Under the pieces are notes generated by a model, which made no database searches, was not told the origin of the DNA, and saw nothing but the letters and a program-made list of their open reading frames with translations. A stretch of DNA of 20,996 bases from a virus, in IMG/VR virus record IMGVR_UViG_3300032311_000248, positions 1 to 20,996 of that record; one strand, 5' to 3'. Shown in pieces: positions 7,826 through 13,207 of the stretch. The position numbers and the translations under genes are program-made. Every line of letters starts with the position of its first letter. Within the stretch, counting starts at the first letter, position 1.

Positions 7826-8341
7826 TTAGACCGCGAAGTCAGAGGCGGCAGAAGAACCGCCACCCAAACGCTCGCCGTCTTCCAACTTTTGCAAGTTGTT
7901 TAAACCGCAGGCAATGCCTTTGGAGCCCTGTTGGTTGTATGCGTAGAATGTCAAAGACGCTCTGCCGTAACAACCAGAATACACCTCATCTGGGTCGAGG
8001 ATTGGATTCAAATCAGCGTCCACAACGCCGGGTTTTTGGTGCGTGTTAGCGTTGATGAAATACGAATTTGCATACGCAGGATCGTCTTTCTCCGTGTCGC
8101 CGTCACGCAAACCACCTTTAAGGTTCTTAGGGATTGTGCCCCCAAAAACTGAAGCGTTTGCCACTTTAGCTTTTTCAAAAGCCGCATTGATTCGGTCAAT
8201 GGTGTCCTTGTCTTTTTTATCGATAATAATCGATACAGAAAACTTGGGTGTCATTCCTTCTTCCATTGCAACGGCTTTAAACACGTGTACAAAAGAAAAA
8301 CGAACTTTATTGGTAACCACTTTTTCAACAATTTTGGCCAT
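7826..8341 (-). CDS. DUF2815 family protein, probable single-stranded DNA-binding protein
   Basis: The 171-residue protein matches DUF2815: N-terminal VTNKVRFSFVHVFKA, PKFSVSIIIDKKDKDTI, GLRDGDTEKDDPAYANSYFI in the middle, and YSGCYGRASLTFYAYNQQG-KGIACGLNNLQKLEDGERLGG near the end. Family members have an OB-fold-like core and act as ssDNA-binding proteins in phage replication modules that also carry DUF2800, family A polymerase, VRR-NUC and SNF2 genes, exactly the set here. The acidic/hydrophobic tail ASDFAV resembles SSB tails that recruit partner proteins (inference). A strong AAGGAGG site lies 6 bases before the ATG, fitting a protein needed in large amounts, and a long hairpin terminator closes the gene. 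Confidence 0.93.
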   Translation of the reverse strand: MAKIVEKVVTNKVRFSFVHVFKAVAMEEGMTPKFSVSIIIDKKDKDTIDRINAAFEKAKVANASVFGGTIPKNLKGGLRDGDTEKDDPAYANSYFINANTHQKPGVVDADLNPILDPDEVYSGCYGRASLTFYAYNQQGSKGIACGLNNLQKLEDGERLGGGSSAASDFAV

Positions 8342-8354
8342 CTTGGCCTCCTTT

Positions 8355-8378
8355 TTAGCTTGTTAGCTTGTTAGCTTA
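8355..8378. repeat. Three tandem 8-bp repeats upstream of DUF2815
   Basis: TTAGCTTG occurs twice in tandem followed by TTAGCTTA (24 bases in all). It lies between the DUF2800 stop and the DUF2815 Shine-Dalgarno site. It could be a protein-binding leader element or slippage-prone sequence. Confidence 0.6.
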
Positions 8379-8381
8379 TTC

Positions 8382-8408
8382 GAGAGCACTTTAAAATAGG
8401 CGGCTCTC
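8382..8408 (-). other. GAGAGC inverted repeat at DUF2800 3' end
   Basis: GAGAGC (8382-8387) and GCTCTC (8403-8408) can pair across a 15-base AT-rich loop overlapping the DUF2800 stop codon. No U-tract follows on the minus strand, so it is at best a weak terminator or an mRNA end structure. Confidence 0.35.
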
Positions 8409-9531
8409 AAGACCCAAACTCTTCTTTCGCTTTTGACGGGACCAACTTCGGCTCGCCTGCAGGTTTGACAATCAGGTCACCAAGAATATCTTGGAGGTGC
8501 CCCTTGCCTACCTGCTTTTCCAATTGTGCCACAGATTTTAAACTGGGTGTGGTGAATATATCATCAATTCCAGCTTTTTGTAGCTTTTTCACCGCATCTT
8601 CTTGCGCCTCTATTTTACGGTTGGTGCTTGTCCGCCCCAATTCGTAACCAGTGGGCAATATGCCATGGTCTGTGGCCTGTGTCAACATGTAATCTTCAAC
8701 GTCAGAAAGCCACTTGCGTGTCTTTGCCGCGTCTGAGAGTATCTTTACCAACTCGGTTTCTGACAAGAGCGCTGGCGCCTTGAAATCAGCCGCCGCGGCC
8801 ACGTTGTTAAAGTCTGCGCGCGCCCTGCACTGTGACTTGGCCTTGCAGAACTGGCAGTGGTCTCCTGCCACAAAATCCCCTTGGCCGGCATACGCCTTCT
8901 TAGCCTTAGGTTTGACTACATGCTCGGCCCAATCTTGCAAGCTTTCCAGTGTCACCGTCTCGGTGGTGATGCTGTCCTTGCGGGGTTGGTGGATCGTGTA
9001 TTCAACGTGGGTAATGTTTGGGTGCACGTCCTTGTACTTGTACCAACCACCAAGGGCGTACAGCCTCAGTTGTGGGTTGTCCTCGGCGTCCACCGCCACA
9101 CCCTTGCCAAATTTAAGATCTATCACCCGAACTTTAGTGTCGCTCATTATGACCACGTCGGCTGTGCCGAAGCCGTCTGGCACCCACTCGCTAAAGTCCA
9201 CGCGTTGCTCAAAGTAAGGGGTGTCACCCTCACCAATTTGCGAACGAACGTAGAGCACGTAGTTGTCTACGTACGCCTCGAACTCTTCGTCATAGTAGGG
9301 CGTTGCCTTGACCTCTGCAATGGCCTCGTTGTACTCCTTGGCCGTGATCTGACCAAAGTGCCGGCGTAGCTTGGCCTCTGCCATGGTGTGGGCTGTGGTG
9401 CCCTCTTGGCTGAAGTCGAACGCGCCTGATTTTCGTTTAGGTTCGGGGAGTACGGCCTCTAGTCGCGCGCTTGGTGTGCAAGACAGCCAACGTTTGGACC
9501 CTGAGGCACTGAGTAGTGCGTGTGTAGCGAT
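8407..9531 (-). CDS. DUF2800 family PD-(D/E)XK nuclease with Cas4-like Fe-S cysteines; apparent AUC start
   Basis: This 374-residue protein is a RecB/Cas4-type nuclease of the DUF2800 family, thought to process DNA ends in phage recombination or replication. Catalytic motifs, numbered from the start used here: E108, GTAD125, D138-LK140 and Q154-LRLYA. Three clustered cysteines in HCQFCKAKSQC plus one near the N-terminus (RWLSC) fit the 1+3 pattern of a 4Fe-4S cluster. The first ATG, at 9384, would delete the family's conserved N-terminus ATHALLSASGSKRWLSC. The frame is open up to 9597 but holds no ATG, GTG or TTG before 9384. An AAAGGAG site lies 6 bases before an ATC codon (9531-9529) exactly where other members have Met, so I place the start there. 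A sequencing error (ATG read as ATC) is the alternative. Confidence 0.88.
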   Translation of the reverse strand: MATHALLSASGSKRWLSCTPSARLEAVLPEPKRKSGAFDFSQEGTTAHTMAEAKLRRHFGQITAKEYNEAIAEVKATPYYDEEFEAYVDNYVLYVRSQIGEGDTPYFEQRVDFSEWVPDGFGTADVVIMSDTKVRVIDLKFGKGVAVDAEDNPQLRLYALGGWYKYKDVHPNITHVEYTIHQPRKDSITTETVTLESLQDWAEHVVKPKAKKAYAGQGDFVAGDHCQFCKAKSQCRARADFNNVAAAADFKAPALLSETELVKILSDAAKTRKWLSDVEDYMLTQATDHGILPTGYELGRTSTNRKIEAQEDAVKKLQKAGIDDIFTTPSLKSVAQLEKQVGKGHLQDILGDLIVKPAGEPKLVPSKAKEEFGS

Positions 9532-9555
9532 GATGCTCTCCTTTATGCAAAGGTG

Positions 9556-9576
9556 AAAAAGCCCCTCTCGGGGCTT
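9556..9576 (-). terminator. Intrinsic terminator between terS-like gene and DUF2800
   Basis: On the minus strand a 7-bp stem (AAGCCCC/GGGGCTT, GAGA tetraloop) is followed by TTTTT. It closes the long replication operon 40 bases after the TerS-like stop and only 11 bases before the DUF2800 Shine-Dalgarno site, leaving little room for a promoter between them. Confidence 0.88.
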
Positions 9577-9583
9577 ACAAAAT

Positions 9584-9609
9584 GTCGGTAGTTGTTAACA
9601 ACTACCGAC
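9584..9609. repeat. Perfect 26-bp palindrome centred on GTTAAC
   Basis: Half-site GTCGGTAGTTGTT is followed immediately by its exact reverse complement, with no spacer. It lies 6 bases after the TerS-like stop and 7 bases before the terminator stem on the minus strand. It could be an operator for a dimeric regulator, a second hairpin of a tandem terminator, or a recombination or packaging signal. Confidence 0.85.
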
Positions 9610-9615
9610 GATATG

Positions 9616-10005
9616 TTACGCCGCTTTTTTGAGCGCCGTAATTAGGTCGGTAACTGCACCAGAAAAATCCAACACAACGTCAGCCTTGACCTCGACTTTG
9701 CTGTTTCGGTCTTCGCGGTACGTGTCGCCAAATTGGCCTCTCAACGCGATCTCTGCCACCCTGCTGTTAAAGGCCTTGTTTTCTACGTTGGCCAATAACA
9801 TGGTCTCCCAGAAGCTTTGGCTGTGGGTAACAGCCATGTCCAGTGCTTCCGCAAACTCTGGGTGGTTTTTCTTGAACGTCTGCGCGGCGCCGGAAGTGAT
9901 TCCAATGCTTGCAAACATCATTTTTTGGGACGCGCCTGTCTTACCCAACTCTATCAGTTGGTCGCACATCTCCGGCTTAAACTCGTATTTGGATTTGGTT
10001 GCCAT
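9616..10005 (-). CDS. terS: Probable terminase small subunit (DNA-packaging, helix-turn-helix)
   Basis: This 129-residue protein has the layout of a common phage small terminase type: basic start MATKSKYEFKPEMCDQLIEL, a helix-turn-helix-like stretch about residues 23-48 (GASQKMMFASIGITSGAAQT), then HPEFAEALDMAVTHSQSFWE and AEIALRGQFGDTYREDRNSK, and a short Ala/Leu/Lys helical tail. Small terminases bind the packaging site and hand DNA to the large subunit. A weak AAGG lies 9 bases before the ATG. It is the last gene of the long minus-strand operon, ahead of a palindrome and terminator. No large terminase is present and the structural gene is on the other strand, so a DNA-binding regulator is an alternative. 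Confidence 0.65.
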   Translation of the reverse strand: MATKSKYEFKPEMCDQLIELGKTGASQKMMFASIGITSGAAQTFKKNHPEFAEALDMAVTHSQSFWETMLLANVENKAFNSRVAEIALRGQFGDTYREDRNSKVEVKADVVLDFSGAVTDLITALKKAA

Positions 10006-10022
10006 GGTGTTACCTTATATTC

Positions 10023-10040
10023 AAGGCCTAAAAAGGCCTT
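10023..10040. repeat. Hairpin AAGGCCT-AAAA-AGGCCTT in the leader of the terS-like gene
   Basis: A perfect 7-bp inverted repeat with a 4-base A loop lies in the 47-base gap between the 63-residue protein gene and the TerS-like gene. Neither strand has a following U-tract, so a processing or regulatory hairpin is likelier than a terminator. Confidence 0.55.
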
Positions 10041-10052
10041 TCCTATATAGAA

Positions 10053-10244
10053 TTACCCATTTTGAGAGGGCTTTTCGACCTTCTGCACCTGAGTATTTGC
10101 GTCACGCACCTGTGCACGGGCCTTTGCCTCACGCAACGCCTCGTTTACCACTAATCTTGTCACCGCTCCGGCCATTTCCTGAATGCGTTGCTCTTTTGGT
10201 TTTACGCCCAAAGATGCTAATAAATTTGTTGCTTCATTTGACAT
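10053..10244 (-). CDS. Small helical hypothetical protein
   Basis: I do not recognise this 63-residue protein. It is hydrophilic and predicted mainly helical (EMAGAVTRLVVNEALREAKA) with a Lys/Gln/Asn-rich end. Its ATG shares one base with the stop of the preceding gene (TAATG), indicating translational coupling. It sits between a sigma-region-4-like gene pair and the TerS-like gene. No enzymatic motif is visible. Confidence 0.75.
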   Translation of the reverse strand: MSNEATNLLASLGVKPKEQRIQEMAGAVTRLVVNEALREAKARAQVRDANTQVQKVEKPSQNG

Positions 10245-10438
10245 TATGCTAATCCTTTAGTTTGCTGTTCACGAAACCTGCGTAAATCCCGCAGTATGAA
10301 ATCATGCTCTTCTTCGTTTTCAAAGTGCCAGATTGACAGCACGTCTTGATCTTTCTCGAACATGGGATGCTTGGCGCCAACCTGAATGTCTATTGTAGGC
10401 CACCCGTGTTTGACGTATTCTACTATATACCCGTTCAC
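10244..10438 (-). CDS. Small hypothetical protein
   Basis: Unrecognised 64-residue protein, acidic in the middle (FENEEEHDFIL) with a basic end (RDLRRFREQQTKGLA). It overlaps the upstream sigma-like gene by 4 bases and the downstream gene by 1, so it is a firm member of the operon although its function is unknown. Confidence 0.75.
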   Translation of the reverse strand: MNGYIVEYVKHGWPTIDIQVGAKHPMFEKDQDVLSIWHFENEEEHDFILRDLRRFREQQTKGLA

Positions 10439-10731
10439 AATTTTAACTCCTTTCGTATTTTTGCAATTGCCGCCCCGTAGTGGTAGCGCCAGTACTTCTC
10501 TGTCACCGCTAAATCGTGGTAGTTGTACCCAGACAGGTGCGCCTCAATGATTTCCCTTTGTTGCGCCGACAACTTTTCAGACACCACGTTGTACACGTCC
10601 TGTATGGTGTCTGAGTCCCACGGCGCCCACCCTATGCCGTTCATCGTGGGCTCGGAGGACGAATCCTCGTGCTCGATGGGATCCGGCTCTTCGTCTGAAA
10701 GCCTGCGAATTGTGGCGTTTACTTTGATCAT
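10435..10731 (-). CDS. Sigma-70 region 4-like helix-turn-helix protein
   Basis: The 98-residue protein has an acidic, disordered first half (DEEPDPIEHEDSSSEPT) and a C-terminal half resembling sigma region 4: LSAQQREIIEAHLSGYNYHD then an Ala/Trp/Tyr-containing recognition-helix segment and AAIAKIRKEL (residues 54-96). Region 4 binds the -35 element and the beta flap. Phage ArpU/RinA-type late activators have a similar C-terminal domain, and I cannot separate the two possibilities. It lacks region 2. The window contains another protein with regions 1.2-3 and no region 4 (19095-19619). The gene overlaps the SNF2 helicase gene by 4 bases. Confidence 0.75.
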   Translation of the reverse strand: MIKVNATIRRLSDEEPDPIEHEDSSSEPTMNGIGWAPWDSDTIQDVYNVVSEKLSAQQREIIEAHLSGYNYHDLAVTEKYWRYHYGAAIAKIRKELKL

Positions 10732-12065
10732 TGTAGTTTGAGCGCGTTCATTAACGCGTTTTGCATGTCGATCTTTCCTTCTAGCACGTCCATGACCTGA
10801 CTGTCAATACTTTTTTGCATGGTCAGGTGATGAATAATTACAGGCTTTTCTTGCCCCTGCCGAAACAGGCGCGCGTTGGCTTGCAGGTAGTCTTCACTGG
10901 ACCATGGCAGGTCAAACCAAACGATCTGCGCCGTGTCACCCACGTTGCACTGTAGGTTCAGTCCGATGCCCACGCTTTTAGGGTGGCACAGTAGCACTGG
11001 GACCTTACCAGAGCGCCACAGGGCTATTGTTTTCTCGTCGTCAGGGCTGAGTAGCACCGCGTCAGGAAAAGCGCCCTGAAGCCGTTTTAGGCTGTGCTTA
11101 AAGTTGTAGAACACAATGGTCGGCGTGTCGTCCAACATGTCGGTCAGGTACTCCAGTTTAGTGTCGTGGATGTGCACCACCTCCTTGGTCTCTGAATAGA
11201 TAGACCCCGCGGTCATTTGCAACAGCTTGCCCGTGAGCACGCCGGCACTGGCCGCGGTCAGTGTCTCCTTTTCCACCTCGACCACCATCTCCTTGCGCAT
11301 GGTGTTGTAGGCCTGCTTGGCCGCCTTCTCCCACTCAATGGTGTGCACAACGTCCTGCCGCTGTGGCATGGTCAGATAGTCCTCCTTGCGCAGGGACACG
11401 CATATGTCCCCGATCAGGGCGTCAATCTGCTCCTTTGCGTTTGGCTTTAGCTTCCAACTCCAGACCATCCCCGTCCTGCGATCCCTTGTATCTGGCTCGA
11501 AGAACTTCTCCTTGTAAGAAGAGATCGATCTGCCTAGTCGTTGGCCCAAATCCAGAATACCGACTTGGGTCCACAGGTCTAGGTATGACTTGGGTGTTGG
11601 TGTCCCTGTCAGGATGTACCGGTGCTCGAAATTCTTTAGTTGTGCTTTCAAAGATTTCCATCTTTTTGAAGACGGGTTTTTGAACCTGCTCGACTCGTCG
11701 ATTACTAATGTTTTCCAACGCGGCAATGAGGCTTGCTCGAACATCCATACCACGTTCTCTACATTGATCAAATACACGGTCGAATCGCTCTGCAATGCTT
11801 TCATGCGCTCCTGTGGTGTTCCCACAATGAGGGCAAACTTCATCTTCTCTGTGTGCGTCCAATTTTCTGCCTCCTGTTTCCAAACGTTTTTAATGACGGC
11901 CTTCGGGCCAATGATCAGCGTCTTGCCCTCAAGTTGGCTGAGTATTGTCAGCGCCGTGATTGTCTTGCCCAGTCCCATGTCCATCAACAGTCCCATGTGC
12001 GGCTGGGTCTTGCTCTCCTGCACTAGACGCTGTTGGTAGGGGTGTAAATTTTTTAATGACAACAT
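10728..12065 (-). CDS. SNF2-family DEAD-like helicase/ATPase
   Basis: This 445-residue SF2 ATPase has all main motifs: Q-like HPYQQRLV at the start, motif I DMGLGKT (29-35), II DESS (123-126, in place of DEAH), III LTGTP (152-156), V SVGIGLNLQ (364-372) and VI QANARLFRQGQ (395-405). It would translocate on duplex DNA and remodel protein-DNA or branched structures. The short length and lack of accessory domains match the SNF2 protein usually found with VRR-NUC and DUF2800 in phage replication modules. The start ATG overlaps the HNH gene stop by one base (TGATG). Its stop overlaps the start of the sigma-region-4-like gene. Confidence 0.95.
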   Translation of the reverse strand: MLSLKNLHPYQQRLVQESKTQPHMGLLMDMGLGKTITALTILSQLEGKTLIIGPKAVIKNVWKQEAENWTHTEKMKFALIVGTPQERMKALQSDSTVYLINVENVVWMFEQASLPRWKTLVIDESSRFKNPSSKRWKSLKAQLKNFEHRYILTGTPTPKSYLDLWTQVGILDLGQRLGRSISSYKEKFFEPDTRDRRTGMVWSWKLKPNAKEQIDALIGDICVSLRKEDYLTMPQRQDVVHTIEWEKAAKQAYNTMRKEMVVEVEKETLTAASAGVLTGKLLQMTAGSIYSETKEVVHIHDTKLEYLTDMLDDTPTIVFYNFKHSLKRLQGAFPDAVLLSPDDEKTIALWRSGKVPVLLCHPKSVGIGLNLQCNVGDTAQIVWFDLPWSSEDYLQANARLFRQGQEKPVIIHHLTMQKSIDSQVMDVLEGKIDMQNALMNALKLQ

Positions 12066-12547
12066 CAGTAGCCTGCTCTTTCCCTTGCTGTAGCGTCGTT
12101 AATAATGCGATGGCGCGTGGGGCGAGTGACATAGGTATTTGCAGGGTCGCCAATTGGGGGCGGTCGTGCACCTCCATTATTTACCTCCTTTATCTTTTCG
12201 TGTGTCCAGTCCGCCACCTTGTACAACTCGTCTTGGGTTGCGTTGGACTTGATCATGTTTGCTCTGTTGCTTAACCACGCTACGTTTCCTTTTACGTATC
12301 CTTTTTCTGGAATAATGCGGTCCAAACTTGGTGAGTCTGGGCCGCTCGATCCCACAGTGCCCGAGTGTCCAAACCCCCAAAGGATCTTGGTCTTAAAGAT
12401 TGGACAATACTCAGGCGCGATTGCACATAGGTACTTGTGATCCAACTCAAATGGGATACCTGCGGCAAGGGCGCGCCTCTTAACGTTAAACATTGTTTTG
12501 GCAATGTGGTTTCGTTTTTTGGCCTCATGAGCTTCGTCGTCTGTCAT
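12065..12547 (-). CDS. HNH/endonuclease VII-like nuclease
   Basis: This 160-residue protein carries the C-terminal signature of phage recombination-endonuclease-VII-like HNH proteins: SPSLDRIIPEKGYVKGNVAW then LSNRANMIKSNAT. The SLDRI block (74-78), N88 and the N94-R95-A96-N97 segment are the conserved positions. C41 and C48 (CAIAPEYC) may bind a structural zinc, though the second CxxC pair of classic endonuclease VII is not obvious. The C-terminal 35 residues are basic and Pro-rich. Such enzymes cut branched DNA or act as homing nucleases. Because it is tightly embedded in the operon, with a 4-base overlap with VRR-NUC and a 1-base overlap with SNF2, a resident replication or packaging nuclease is likelier than a free-standing homing insert. 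Confidence 0.85.
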   Translation of the reverse strand: MTDDEAHEAKKRNHIAKTMFNVKRRALAAGIPFELDHKYLCAIAPEYCPIFKTKILWGFGHSGTVGSSGPDSPSLDRIIPEKGYVKGNVAWLSNRANMIKSNATQDELYKVADWTHEKIKEVNNGGARPPPIGDPANTYVTRPTRHRIINDATARERAGY

Positions 12548-12825
12548 AGTTGGTCAACGAACTCGTCTACTTCTTGCTCGCTCATCAAGACGTGCGTGAA
12601 CACCCCCTGACTCAGAAGCACCTTGTGCATGAACTCCTGCCTTGCGCTTAGTTCTCCCTTGGGGTCCTTCAACTCCACTGGGATTATCTTGCCCTTGTAA
12701 AACACCAGCCTGTCCGGCACCCCCGTCATCGACGGGCTCACCCACTTCAGGCACAGGCCCCCCTTCTCCTTGATCTTTTTGACCAGTCTTTGTTCGATTT
12801 TCTTTTCGTTTTGCAATTTTGGCAA
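12544..12825 (-). CDS. VRR-NUC domain nuclease
   Basis: The 93-residue protein consists of a single VRR-NUC domain of the PD-(D/E)XK superfamily: E11 in the first helix, MTGVPDRLVF with D38, ELK (E51, K53) after a beta strand, and Q63 in the following helix. Stand-alone phage VRR-NUC proteins are believed to resolve branched DNA and usually partner with an SNF2 helicase, as here. The whole gene except its last 10 bases lies inside the open frame of the metalloprotease-like gene in another frame. Its own stop overlaps the HNH start as ATGA. Codon content and conserved motifs show that this is the selected frame in the shared region. Confidence 0.95.
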   Translation of the reverse strand: MPKLQNEKKIEQRLVKKIKEKGGLCLKWVSPSMTGVPDRLVFYKGKIIPVELKDPKGELSARQEFMHKVLLSQGVFTHVLMSEQEVDEFVDQL

Positions 12826-13207
12826 CCTCCACTAAACAGGCTGTAAACATCTGGCGCACCAACCACTCGGTCAAGTACGCCCGCGACTCTTCACCAAAGT
12901 CCTCCACCTCTTCGCCAATGTGCTCTAACACACGCGCCACCACGTGTGTGGCCTCGTGGGCCACCACGCTGGCTAGCAGGGCCGCGTTGTCAACGCACTC
13001 GATCAGGTTGAACACCACGATGACAATAGCCTCTTTGTTTGTAGAGAAGCTGTGTGTCTCCGCAATGCCCAACTCTAACGGTGCCATGTCGGGCTGTGCC
13101 GCTATGCCGTGGTCTCTCAGCACCTTGTAGAACGCCTTGGATGTAAAGCACATCTTTACAGGCACCGGAAAGAAACCGACATCCACATGAAAATATGTAT
13201 CGCTCAA
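12554..13207 (-). CDS. HExxH metalloprotease-like phage protein with out-of-frame tail over VRR-NUC
   Basis: Residues 1-127 resemble a conserved phage protein with a zincin-like signature: FFPVPVKMCFTSKAF near the N-terminus, then ASVVAHEATHVV (H84, E85, H88) and a downstream GEESRAYLTEWL with E106/E107 as possible third ligand. Substrate and role are unknown. The start is TTG, overlapping the primase-helicase stop, with GAGGA 9 bases upstream. Related proteins, from memory, end soon after the Glu helix. Here the frame stays open for 90 more codons, all inside the VRR-NUC gene, giving a Gly/Gln/Arg-rich tail of low complexity. The tail may be real overprinted protein, or the true stop may have been lost by mutation or a base-call error. 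Confidence 0.75.
   Translation of the reverse strand: MSDTYFHVDVGFFPVPVKMCFTSKAFYKVLRDHGIAAQPDMAPLELGIAETHSFSTNKEAIVIVVFNLIECVDNAALLASVVAHEATHVVARVLEHIGEEVEDFGEESRAYLTEWLVRQMFTACLVEVAKIAKRKENRTKTGQKDQGEGGPVPEVGEPVDDGGAGQAGVLQGQDNPSGVEGPQGRTKRKAGVHAQGASESGGVHARLDERARSRRVR

Noticed and set aside
8355-8378. The three 8-bp tandem repeats as a CRISPR-like or attachment site
   Set aside because: Units are too short, there are no spacers, and no integrase gene is nearby.
9384-9384. ATG at 9384 as start of the DUF2800 gene
   Set aside because: It would remove the conserved N-terminal 49 residues including a cluster cysteine, and the only good Shine-Dalgarno site lies upstream.
12065-12547. HNH gene as a free-standing homing endonuclease insertion
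   Set aside because: Gene borders overlap both neighbours by 1-4 bases and the neighbouring VRR-NUC and SNF2 genes are intact, so there is no sign of insertion.
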